Source: Cavia porcellus (Eukaryota > Chordata > Mammalia > Rodentia > Caviidae). From it: 64,000 nt of DNA. Where the stretch lies: assembly GCF_034190915.1 (NCBI RefSeq), contig NW_026947507.1:31238001-31302000 (forward strand), written 5' to 3'. Below, one piece after another: positions 12,640-23,783 of this stretch. Both the position numbers and the translations under genes were made by a program. Under the pieces are notes generated by a model that saw only the letters and a list, made by a program, of their open reading frames with translations, was not told where the DNA came from and did no database searches. How positions within the stretch are numbered: position 1 is the first letter of the stretch; each line of letters begins with the position of its first letter.

Positions 12640-14735
12640 TTCACATTGTACTGGAGGTTCAAGGTAGTTCAATAAAGCAAGAAGAAAATAAAATAAAAAT
12701 TCAGATCAGAAAGAATTAAGTAAAATTATATTTATTCATGGATTACATGATTATGGAGAAAATTTGATGAACTCTACCAAAACGTTCCTAGGACTAATAA
12801 GTAAATTTAGCAAGAGAGTAGGATATAAGCTCAACATATAAAATGAGATGCATTTCTATATACAAGAATCAAACTATTGTAAAGTAGAATTTTAAAATAC
12901 CACTTTTGGTAGCACTCAAATTATTAAATATTTACAGATAAATATGGCAAGAGATGTATAGAACCTGTATATTGAAACTACTAAAACATTACTGATAGAA
13001 AATAAAGACCTATATGAATGGGAGGCTATCCTACATTCATAAGTTGGACAAATCAATATGTGAAGAAGTCAAATTCTCCCCCTGAACAGACCTACAGACA
13101 CAATACAATACTGTTAAAATTCCCAGCAGATATTTTTAAATAAATCTCAAAGCTAATTATAAAACTCAAATGAAATACAAAAGAACTTTGAAAATAAAGA
13201 ACAAAACTGAAGGAATAACAATGCTCAACTGAAATATATGAAGCTACAAGAAATAAAGTTTACAGTATAAATGTCAAAACTAATACATAATCAATGGATC
13301 CAAAGAGAGAGTATATAGTCAATTTATTTTTTATAAGGAATTAAAAATGATTCAGAAAAAATAGGATTTTTTCAATAAATATAGTATTATACATTATGAT
13401 CTCTATCTCATTCCACATACAAAAATTAACGCCTAATGTAGCCTGTGAATGTAAAGGCTAAAATTATTCCAATTTCACAAGAAAACATAAGAGAATCCTC
13501 TATGATTTTGGGTTATGCAACAGTTATTAGGAGTGACATGAAAAGCAATATCCATAAAACAACAGATTCACAGTCTGGACTTTGTCAAAATTAAACACAT
13601 ATGTTTGCCAAATACTAAGATAATGAAATGGCGGGCTGTATTTTGAAAAAAATAATATTTCTAAATTATAGAACTGGTGAAGTACTTGTATCCCACATAA
13701 ACCAAAAAAAATCTGAAATTTCCACATAAGAAAATGAACAACCACTAAAAAACTATTGACAAGAAACTTCAACAGAACCACCAATAAGTAAATATTAACA
13801 GAGCAAATGGTAAATACACTAACTAACAAAGAACTTGCTTCACACAAAAAGAAATCTGAAAATTTAACAGTAAGAAAACAAGCAAGCAATAAACAAGTAT
13901 TGGCAGGAAACTTTAACTAGACACGTCACCAAAGAAGAGATACAGATGCTAAGTAATCACATAAAAGATGTCAACATAATTAGCCATTAGAGGAAAAAAA
14001 TTAAGCCACAATGATATTCTACTGCACATCAAAATAGAATGGCCAGTGAAATAGCATGACTGTCATTAAAAAGAATGATCACACCAAGAGCTGGGAGAAG
14101 CTGGAACTGGAACTTTCACACATTACTAATGGAAATATAAGATCATGCAACCACTCTGGAAACCCGTATGACAGTTGCTCAAAAAGTTAAACATGCACTT
14201 TGCATAAAGTCCAAACCTCCTATCATACTTCTACCTCACTTAATCAACAGAAATAAAAACAAATCTTATTAAGAGCTGTACATGAAAGTTCATACAAGCT
14301 ATATTTTCAATATGCCCAAACTAGGGGAATAAACATACATTTATGAGCAGATGAATTAATAAACTAATTGTAGCACAGCCACACAATGGAGTACTATTTA
14401 AAATTTTGAAAATAAAGGAAGTAGACATGGATACATAATATAAACAAATCTCAAAATAATGTTGCGGAAGGAAAGAATGCAGAACTATAAATACACTCTA
14501 ATCCCCAGGGACATCTCCAGCTGATGGCACCCAGAGACGGGTGAGAAAGACTAGATGGGAAGGATTGCAAAGTGCATGACATGAGAAGGGCAGGTCCACC
14601 CTCTGACTGTGGTGACTGTCTCTCAGTCTATAACTCATGTCAGAATTGACAAACCTCTTCATGTCAACTAGGAGGTATGAAAATGCGTGCAGCAAATATG
14701 ACAATTATGTCTCAATACAGTTGTTTTTGACAACT
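12640..14735 (+). mobile_element. L1 fragment: distal ORF2 and 3' end
   Basis: Sense-strand text follows L1 ORF2 order: GGATATAAGCTCAACATATAAAATGAGATGCATTTCTATATAC, then ...GGGAGGCTATCCTACATTC, then TTAGCCATTAGAGG..., then GAGCTGGGAGAAGCTGGAAC...CCACTCTGGAAACC, then CACACAATGGAGTACTATTTA. Many stops are present, so it is an old 5'-truncated copy. The last 200 nt look like L1 3' UTR. Confidence 0.8.
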
Positions 14736-14739
14736 GTGT

Positions 14740-16440
14740 ACACAGAAAACGGGTTAGTTGGTTCACAGTTTTTCACTTCTGCTTTCTAGCTTCGACTCTT
14801 CTTTGTTAGCTTCGAGTCCTTCTCTCGAAACACTGTCCTTGTACACATCTATAGAACTTTCCTGTTGGTACAGATGCTCTGAAAAAGGGACATGGAAGGA
14901 CACTCCCGCTTGGTGGGATCAAACAACAGATAGAGCTAATTCGAGTCCTCCTGGGCTCCACTGATGGGAGGAATGGAAGGCGCAGGGCACAGATGCAGAG
15001 GGTGAGTGGGTCCTAAGAACATGACAGATGGTTTTTGGAAGGTGACCCAGGCCCTGCGTGACTCCTGGTTTTGCTTCGGTCCGTGTAGATTTTGGAGGTG
15101 GAGGACTTAACCCAGAGACGCACACATGCTACGTCCCCAACCGTGGCCCTGTCTTTAAGCAATGCCTCTCCAAGTGGCCGCTCCTTAGACCCATTTTCCA
15201 AGTTCTTCCTGGGCAATGAAGTAATGACGCACTCTGCGAGGGCAGCACTGGTTATTCCGAGGCAGGCTGCCACCTCCTGTAGGTTTGCTCTTCTCCCTCC
15301 CTTCTCTGCCCTCTTTTTAGTTGAAAGAAGCCGCCTTTCTACTGCACTAATCATCAGCCGCTCCCCCATCTCTCTACTCCAGCCTGCAAAGGCTCCGTAG
15401 AAACACAAATACAAAAGAATTAGTATCTCATTTTAAAAATGCCTGAATGCTTACATTCCAGTGTACATATAAAGAAAAATCAAAGATCTACTTTACAAAT
15501 AAGATTATGGAATATTTTATCAGTCTTACTTTTGCATGTTTTATAAATTTTCAGCAATAAACAAGCAGTTGATTAAAAAAAATTCTTCCAAAATCAAAGC
15601 TGGGAGAGACATAGAAACAAGTTTTCATATTGAAAGGAAAAAAGGCTACAGTGAGAAAAAATATATGAAAAGATGTATTTGAAGGGCCAAGGATCACTGG
15701 GAATTATAATTTGGGTGGCAAAGGGACATGTTGTCCCCTTGAATAAGAAGAAAGGAAGTGAGAAGGCTGTGATGCAGCTATAAATATGTGTTTTGCCTGA
15801 GGACAGGAAGTTAAAGGAGTTTACCCCTGACGGTAGCACTGTTCTCCAAAGGAGAAGCCCTACTTAATATATTGGACGTGCTCTTAAGGCCTCAGCTCGT
15901 TTCCTCCCCAGTGCTCTCGTGGGGGCAGTGAGCTGCTCACTCTCTCGCTAGCTTCCCTCTCACAGTTACTAAGAACTATTTTTCTACAATCCTCACAATA
16001 CAAATGCCTTTTCAGCTTGCTTCTAGGAGATGTGTTTAACAGCCGCTGGGTAGCCATGTTCTGGGTCTTCCACTTCAGTTACCTGCTTTCTGCAAATCCC
16101 TGCAGCTTATGTTCTGTATTCCTGAACAGTCTGGTCGTCCCGCATCTGCTCTTGTATACCTGAGTTAAAGGTTAGTCACTCTGTAGATTTGAGCCCCAAA
16201 TCCACTCACCCCATCACGTGCTGAGCTCAGTAGCAGAGGGAAATCCTCCCTGAAGTCGTCACCTCCGAGCTTCTCTCCAGTTTCTCCCCACATCTTTGAA
16301 TTCTCCAACCGTCTTTTTCTCAGGGGGACAGACACACTTCCCCGCACTCATCCAGAAAAGTCAGTTTACATTCATGTCCCACCACAAGTGGTCATAAAGA
16401 AATTCCTTTTGAACAATTTTTTTTCTTTTGTTTGCTTTCA
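14740..16440 (+). other. MARCHF1 intron, GC-richer unique sequence
   Basis: 15000-15410 is locally GC-richer and open on both strands (102 codons +, 133 codons -), but neither product resembles a known family and no splice pair or poly(A) supports an exon. It could be a regulatory or conserved noncoding segment. Confidence 0.4.
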
Positions 16441-16462
16441 TTCTTTCTTTCTTTCTTTTTTT

Positions 16463-16850
16463 GGCGTCTTTTATTCAACTATGAGCTATGACAATGCGGC
16501 AGGCATGTTTACATCATCCAGGAAAGAGTGGCAAAGGACACAAAACAGAAACAATAAGATTCATAAACAGCAATGGCTTCACATGGGATAGATGACCCCC
16601 ACATGTGTAGAACAAACACTGGTACTTTACTACATAACTGTCCCTGCCTCCACCTTGCAGATCTACTAATCTCCAAGGAACATAACATACTCTTACGGTA
16701 GCACCACTGGCGGGGACAGCTCCTGCGGTGAGGCCAGTGAGCGCTGCCCAAGCTGTGGACAGGTGGAAGTCACCATAACGAGCCCAGCTTCTTCTATCCG
16801 GGCCGGCTACTGACAGCAGCACCTTCATGGTCGCTGGGGTTCAACAAATT
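16463..16850 (-). pseudogene. Candidate processed pseudogene of an unidentified short mRNA
   Basis: Read on the - strand, a GC-richer ~380-nt segment starts near CCCCAGCGACCATGAAGG, contains a 104-codon open frame (16828-16514), and ends ...AGTTGAATAAAAGACGCC followed by A7 and (GAAA)n. That is a poly(A) signal (16470-16475) about 8 nt before an A-rich tail, the layout of a retrocopied mRNA. The open frame matches no protein I know, so the source and correct frame are unknown. Confidence 0.45.
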
Positions 16851-17215
16851 TCAGTAAGAAATTCTGGGGAGAGCATTCTCTGTGTCTCCCTGCACATTAA
16901 ACCATCCGCATCAGCCCCAGCCCATATCCTTGCGGTTTAGCTGTCACCCTGAGGCGTTCATCAGCAAGCTCTGGCCACTCTGCCCCGTCACACTGTACCC
17001 CTCTGCCTCGAGCTCACACAATCAGTCTTCTCAGGGTCCCCGGATAATCTGCCCTACACACATCTCCATGTTCCTCCATAAAAGCCCAAGACCTCATTAC
17101 CCCTTCCCCATTACCAAACTCAGCTCAAGTATTGGAAAGTTTTATGATCTTAAATAGAAAGGAGACAATGAAGTGGGAACATTAAAGATTCCTGCTTCAT
17201 TTTCTGTGTGGATAA

Positions 17216-17370
17216 TTCAGGCAGGTGTGGGAGTGCATGCCTGTAATCTCGGCACTCTGAAGGCTGAAGCAGGAGGATCACCATGAGTTTGAGGCCAGTC
17301 TGTGCTGCCTAATTGAGTTCAAGGTCAGCCACCACTAAATGGTGAGATCCTGTTTCAAAAATAATCAAAA
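17216..17370 (+). repeat. B1 SINE
   Basis: AGGCAGGTGTGGGAGTGCATGCCTGTAATCTCGGC...AGGAGGATCACCATGAGTTTGAGGCCAGTCTGTGC...GAGTTCAAGGTCAGCC...ATCCTGTTTCAAAAA. It carries the internal duplication. Confidence 0.85.
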
Positions 17371-19184
17371 CAAAAAACAATGTGGGTAACTCGACTGTGC
17401 CTTTTTTTTTTTTAGTAACAATTTTTAGAATACTATTTAGATTGGCTTAGCATTTAATTTCTATACTCTCACTGAAACTGACAACTAAATTTGCAGTGAC
17501 TGGAAAATTAATGAATAATAATTCTGATCATAGATAACCAGGAATCTAATAGGAAAAGGGACTAAGCCATTTTTATGAGGTTTCCAAATCAGGGAGAAAA
17601 AAGATAACCAACTGTTATACAGTAACTTTGGAACAGGAGTTTCTCCCAGAGTCACTGCTCACTCTTAAATGTTAGGAAGAAAACTAGAATCTGTTCTAGA
17701 ATGGGCAGGCTATCACTTGTGTCTGAAGACACTGCACACAGAGAGCAGCAGACCTAAGGGACTGCCACAAGAAATGAAGCCAAAAGTCCACACAAATCAC
17801 ACTGCAGTCCTCAGAACTTCAGTGAGACCTGACCACCATCCCACTTCCTGGTTTTTTTTTTTTCTTTTTGTTCAAATCAACTTCCTCCTATTTGATTTGT
17901 GGATGGTGTATGAAACAGAGTCACTGTCCTTAAACAATTAAATACTAGAACAAGGTTGAACAGTAGCGTGTGAATGAGAAGGAATATTTCACATACCTTC
18001 CCACCTCTCCAGGGCCTGGGAATCAGCATTTGGCTGCAGAGTACACCCTGCCTACTGTCAACCAGGAAATCGTGCTACTTGTAGTGGGTTGCAAAGTCAT
18101 CCACGGGTTTCCAAACACACTGCGTCTCTGAACCACAAGTTTCATTTCCAGCTGGTGAAGATCATGTGTAACTCCAACAGTGCCTTGACCCAGAGCTTCT
18201 CTGTTTGTGACTTTGATATATGACTATTATATCAGACCAAGAGAGAAAAGGTAAAGCAAGAGCATTTATCTTGGAAAATATCTCGGGTCTCTGAGAATCC
18301 AGTGAAAAACATGGGCTTTCCCCAGAAAAAAGTAAATACACACAATATTCTGCATACAATTTGAAGAATTTACACAGTACTGGAAACCCTAATGGAATCT
18401 GATCTTTAGAAAGAAAGAAAAAAAAAGGAAAAGAAAAACATCTTCTGTTGAGGAGAAAGTTGTTAACATAGGCTGAGTCTGTAAATGTCAAACACAAATT
18501 CAAATATAATATATTGAACTGCTTTGTCATGCTTTTCAAAGTATGGATAACCCTGATTTTAGATATATCAACTAGAACACTATGTCTGAAAGGGTTATTG
18601 CATCCTAAACATGAAAAGATATTTAGATAGATTAAAGTTATATGACAGCCTTTTTCGCTGGAGTAGTGCATAAATTTAAGAGATTAATTTCAAATTTTTA
18701 TGTGGCTAAAAGACTGAAAGTTAAAAATAAGCATAACAATAAATCAGACTGCACACAGTATTCAGAGTGTTAAGGCTGGGGGGACACAGGATGTGAGAAT
18801 TTTGGGGGGTCCATGGAGATAAGCACTGTTGAGGTGTTGTCCGCAGACTTACTCCTGCCTGGGCTGGCACAACAGGGAGTTTCAGGAAGAAATTTCTCTT
18901 TTTCTTTGCTGCCACCCACAGGAATATTCTAGAAAGATATTTCTACATGCACACATAGAATAAAAGGCAATTGGGAGAGGCATGGAAGCAATTATGAAAT
19001 TAAAGCCTATTGTCTCTTAATGATGGGCAATTATAGTCTCCTATTCTAAAAACATACACAAAATTCTACAGTTGTGACCCTAAAATAAAATTCATGCAAG
19101 CAAGAATCTTGGCAATCTTGCTTCCCCCACCTGGAATGCATGTGATGCTTCAGGAACGAGCTGCTGAAAAAGAACTAGTAATGG
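17371..19184 (+). other. MARCHF1 intron, nothing recognised
   Basis: A 169-codon - strand open frame (18162-18671) is rich in hydrophobic and Phe residues, as AT-rich noncoding DNA gives. It shows no domain, and no repeat is recognised. Confidence 0.5.
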
Positions 19185-19300
19185 CTTACTATATTACCCC
19201 GAACAAATCAGTTCAGCGTTCTGGGCCTCGGTTTCTTTAACTGGAAAAGCAGGGAGTAAAACTAGGTCTTTTAAAACTTTTTCTTCTAACATTGTCCGGA
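19185..19300 (+). repeat. MIR-like SINE fragment
   Basis: ATTACCCCGAACAAATCAGTTCAGCGTTCTGGGCCTCGGTTTCTTTAACTGGAAAAGCAGG matches the MIR core order. Short and diverged. Confidence 0.4.
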
Positions 19301-19862
19301 TCTGTGATTCTGCTTGGTGCACGGACACTTTCTGCTGAACTGCCAGGCTGCGTTCCCTCTAGGCACAGTGACCGCTGGTCCCGGCACACCCGTGTGCTGT
19401 GGAGATTCTCTGGAGAGGAAGGAAGGGAGCTCCATGGCCCAGAAATGGGTCTCAGAAGAGGGCAGCCAGGGATGGACAGTGCTGATTCCAAAAGTCCAAG
19501 CCCAAGCCTTAACTGTGAGAAAGAGGGGTTTTGCCACTTAATAAAATACAAACCAATTATTCCTCTTGTTTTCTCTGGTAAGCAACAGTCCGTAACTATG
19601 CATCCGCATACACAGCACCACAGGTTTTCTGCTGCTTCAACTCAAGTTCCAACACACTGATTTTTCTCTTTCAGAGAACTTATAGTACTTTCCACCAGAA
19701 CCTTCAAGAAAACAGACCAGATCAAGAACTGATTAAATATTTTTAAAGAGGCTTTGTTTAAATGCATATGTTAATTAAATATTTAATAAATCTGTGTTCT
19801 TTAATGATAACAGTAATCACAGGTAAAAATCACTTTTAGCAGTTTTTAATAAGGGATATTTC

Positions 19863-20046
19863 TGCCAGGCATGGTGACACATACCTGCAATCCCAGTTAC
19901 TGGGGAGACTGAGGCAGGAGGATTGCAAGTTTGAAGCCAGCCATGGCAATTCTGCTATACAGTCTATCAAAAAAAAAAAAAAAAAAAAAAACTATTTTAA
20001 AAGGGCTGGGAATGTGGCTCAGCACCGCCTAAATGCAATCCAGAGA
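19863..20046 (+). repeat. B1-dID dimeric SINE
   Basis: B1 half GCCAGGCATGGTGACACATACCTGCAATCCCAG...GAGGCAGGAGGATTGCAAG, an A22 linker, then truncated ID half GGGCTGGGAATGTGGCTCAGCACCGCC. The (GAGACA)-rich tract follows directly. Confidence 0.85.
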
Positions 20047-20165
20047 GAAAGAGAGACAGTGAGAGAAAGCAGGAAACAGAGAGACAGACAGATGCAGAGA
20101 TAGAGAACAGAGATACAGAGTCCGAGACAGAGGCAGAAACACAGAGATTCAGAAACAAAGATTCC
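20046..20165. repeat. (GAGACA)n-like low-complexity tract
   Basis: Imperfect repeats of GAGACAGA/CAGAGA following the ID half of the B1-dID at 19863. Confidence 0.9.
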
Positions 20166-21227
20166 TAAGCTCCTGCCCCTGTATATATGTCTAAGCCAGA
20201 TTCTGGAAATTTGCCATCTTAACTGTTATGCCAACAATGTAGGCACACCTAAGTACTACATATTATGTGTTTTTTCAAGATAGATACATAAAAAACAAGC
20301 ATTTTTTTCCTTCCTCACAAATCATGTGTGATATCATTGCGCCCTCTAGTGGATGAATTTACTTCTTTTACCATATTTCAAATACCTTGCTCCAAATTTT
20401 CAGAAAGTCCTATCATTTAAAACTTTGACATGAAACAATAGGAGGTGAAGAAAAAAATTATAAGAAACATTATTTAGTAATCTATTACCAAACTCTGTAT
20501 TTTACATCTACAGTACATATATGTAATATACATATATTTGTAGAGAATTTTTAATGCTGATTATAAAGTTGACTTAATGTGAAGAAGTTCCCCTTCATTA
20601 CTCTTAGTTCCTACATCAGCGGAGTCATCTAACTTTGAATCTAGAATGTACAGAAAAAAATCATCTGTGTTGAACACACATATTTCTTTTTCTTGTTATT
20701 CCCTAAGCGATATAGCATTGCAGTTGTTACACGGCATTCACACAGGCATTACAACTCACGCATGCAGAGCTATCCAAACCGCACACTGTGCGCATACACT
20801 GTATGCAAACATTGTGCTGTTTTTTCTAAGGGGCATGAGCATCTGTGGGCTTTGATGTTCGAGGATCCGGGGGCCAACCTCTGAGATACCAAGGAATTAT
20901 TGTATAGCTGATATATTTTATAAAAATAATCCAAAAACTTTGGATCTTCCGGTCATGATGCTTTAGAATACTTACACTTGCAAGATTGATATTTTCACCT
21001 CATTTTTCTAATAAATTCCAGCACATCAACACCACAGGGGCCTGGTGGCTCCCACCTGAGCAGCTCGTCAGTACCAGGGGATTCCCATTACCCCTCTTTG
21101 TGTTGGATCCTAAGATCCACAAGTCTTTTCACACTACAAAGTTTTGGGTGTTTGTTTTGCACTTTATGGCTTCTACATCTCTGAAGAACTTTGCTTACTG
21201 ATGCTGAAGACATCAAGGTTCACAAAA
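20166..21227 (+). other. MARCHF1 intron, nothing recognised
   Basis: Unique AT-rich sequence between the GAGACA tract and the HAL1-like element. No gene is supported. Confidence 0.5.
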
Positions 21228-21239
21228 CGCAAGTGTCTT
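21228..21239. repeat. Target-site duplication, left copy (HAL1-like)
   Basis: CGCAAGTGTCTT, repeated exactly at 24873-24884 on the other side of the element. It marks L1-machinery integration. The pre-insertion site reads AAAACGCAAGTGTCTTACAG. Confidence 0.85.
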
Positions 21240-21270
21240 TTTTTTTTCTTTTTTTTTTTATTTATTTAAA

Positions 21271-22684
21271 GAAAAGGAAACGAAAAAAAAATACATGGAG
21301 ATTAAAAAAAAAGGGTAGAAATAATACTAAATTACAGACAAACAAAAGGTAAGAAATTGCCAGTTGATAAGTTACAAATTGTCTTCTTCGAAATGGCTGT
21401 TCAGGTTATAGAATTAAAGTATTTAGAATGACATTCAAAAAAGTGACCCTACAAACCATTCTGCTCTATGGCCGAACAAAAGCTCCGTAATATGATTATC
21501 AGTCCCACCTATTTGTTTTACATCTCTAAGAGGATAAGGTTAACCATATCAAAACAGAACAGAACATTTAAAAAAAAATAAAAAACAATTTAAAGAAATA
21601 CAGATTTCAAAGCAAGTCCACTGGAGATCTACCTTATCTAACTGTCTCTAGCTTCTTACAAATAGTTGTCCCTAACTTCACCCACTTTCTATACTTATTG
21701 CATATTATAGAACTAATCAAATCATTACAGGATGATGGAGTCTTTTTAGGTCCTCAAGTTCCAAATTAGGGAAGACATTTCCAACTACCATCGCATCTCT
21801 CATTCTCTTTGTGATAGCTGTCCCCATCTCTGCATATGCTGAAGTTGAGCTGAAGAAACCAGTCCAGAGTCATTTTAATCAGCAAGCAATAGATTGCTAG
21901 AATTTATATTATAATGCTACAAAATAAGCCTCGGGTTTTTCAGGTCTCTTCCTCAGAGTATTTGTTCCTATCCTCTCTGTATTATAGGGAAAACCAAGTC
22001 ATAACAAGACAGCGAAACAATTTCCTAGATAAACATGCAATGGATAAGACTTATAAAACTATAATATAAATGATCTTCCGTAGCTACTATGTTTTCTCTT
22101 GTTATTTTCAATAGATTTGTCGACAACACTGGCTTATTATAGTTAAATATACTATCACCTATTTTTATAAAAACTTATCTTTGACTGCATTGTAGTATTT
22201 GAGAGCTGTTACTGATTCATACCAGTATGGATATCCTTTACATCCTGTCATGCTCAGAGTAGTTTCCTCTACTTTTAGGGTTGATTCTAACACGCATACG
22301 GATTTCAAATAGGATCAGTCAAGGCCAACCAATAGTCTTATGATTCAGATACAATTAAGATCAGTCATAGTAAGACAATGTAAGTAATACAGGATTTCAG
22401 CTTAAGTCAATAGGAAAGTAAGGATAGTTACCATGGTATAACCTGCTATTTTTGGTTCTAGAGGTCTGTGTCCTCAAATCTGATATGAGTGGACAGACCA
22501 GAACAAATTTAATTCAATCTAAATATGGCACTAGGACTACTGTGTCTTTTAAATCGTTATACACCATTAGCAATGACCTCTGCTTTTTTTTTAAATATAG
22601 TTTCAGAGCTGTCTCTACCAAAGACTAGCTTACCGTCTCTGCCTCATGTCTGCTACTCCACTTTTCTGCTATAATTTGTCCACC
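21271..22684 (-). other. HAL1-like 3' UTR (no ORF2)
   Basis: About 1.4 kb between the ORF1 stop and the A-rich tail. In an L1 the endonuclease part of ORF2 should start here, yet no - strand frame of 60 codons exists and no endonuclease or reverse transcriptase motif is readable. The sequence is AT-rich and resembles 43055-44300 in order and spacing of short blocks, for example TCAGTCA..GACAA..TATTACAGGA and ATA(A/T)CCTGCTA. Confidence 0.7.
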
Positions 22685-23783
22685 TTATTCCCTCATTCCA
22701 TGGTCTGCCCCGTACACTGAGGCCTCTCTGCCACTGTAGCTGTAATCCTGATATCTCTTCCTCTCTTTCTCTGTAATGTCCTTCAGCGCTCTCTGTAGGG
22801 TTGGATTGGTGGCCACGAACTCCCACAGTTCCTCCTTGTCTTGAAAGTATCTTATTTCTTCATTAATTTTTAGAGAGAGTTTTGACGGATATATGAACTT
22901 AGGTTGCATATTTTTTTCCTTCAGGGCTTGGAATATTTCTCCCCACTCCCTTCTTGACTTAAGAGTTTGTGTTGATAAGTCTGCTGTTATTTTGATAGAT
23001 TTCCCGTTATAGGTAACCTGCATCTTTTCTCTGGCTGCTTTTAATATTCTGTTTTTTTTGGTGGATTTCTGGGATCTCGATTATTATATGCCTAGGCGTA
23101 GATCTGTTTTGGTTGTAGGTAGCTGGCGTTCTGTATGCTTCTTTTATCTGGATATCATTTCTTTTTGCTATACGTGGGAAATTTTGCTTTAATATCTCTG
23201 TGAATATTTTTTGTATTTCATTTTTGGATGTTCCTGCTTTCTCACTCACATTCTTTATTCTTAGGTTATGCATCTTTTTATCATCTTCCAGTTTTAGAAT
23301 TGCTTCTTTCTGGTTCCTTGTTATTTTTAAGAGGCTTTTTCTTTCACGTTCATAAGCCCTAAATCTCTCTTCAAGTTTCAGAAGGTTGTCTTTAGTTTCT
23401 GTCAAGGCATTTTGCCAATATTCAATGGAGTTTTTAGTTTCCTGATATTCTCTTTGGATCTGTTTCATGTATTCTAAGTTATGTTTAAATTCTTCTTCAG
23501 ATGCTTCTCTTTCTTTTCTGATTTCCTCAGTTCTTCCATCTGTGTTCTCTTGGGCGGGGCTTGTCATTTCTTTAATTAATCTCTTTATATCTTGCTTCAC
23601 TTGGATCAGGAGTACATCTTTAAATTCCTCTATGAGATCATGTAAATACTTTTTAATTTCGGCTGATGCTGTGTCAAGCAATGGATGGTTACTGTGTTTG
23701 TTCTCTTCAGTGTTTAGTTCTCTTGGGTTTAATTTCTCCTGTTGAACAGCTGGAGATTTTTTTTTATTTTTATCTCTTGTCAT
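22685..23783 (-). pseudogene. L1/HAL1 ORF1p (RNA-binding chaperone), one frameshift
   Basis: ORF1p is the trimeric RNA-binding protein of L1 ribonucleoproteins. The first 258 codons (23783-23010) begin MTRDKNKKKSPAVQQEK and hold a long Lys/Glu-rich coiled coil (about residues 40-175), followed by an RRM segment containing NLRIKNVSE and RTPATYNQNRSTPRHIII. The C-terminal domain continues in the next frame (22685-23023 and upstream) with ITADLSTQTLKSRREWGEIF and LKEKNMQPKFIYPSKLSL. The frames separate at a run of eight A on the - strand (23054-23061). Seven would keep one frame of about 365 codons, slightly longer than the 338-residue human protein. No other disabling change is visible, so the copy is young or the indel is a sequencing error. 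Confidence 0.9.

Noticed and set aside
13527..13889. 120-codon hydrophobic - strand frame resembling a membrane protein
   Set aside because: It is the antisense of A-rich L1 ORF2 sequence.
15013..15414. 133-codon - and 102-codon + frames in a GC-richer segment
   Set aside because: Both strands are open at once. Neither product resembles a family I know, and no exon signals were found.
18162..18671. 169-codon - strand open frame
   Set aside because: Phe/Leu-rich translation typical of A-rich noncoding DNA read in reverse. No homology or start context.
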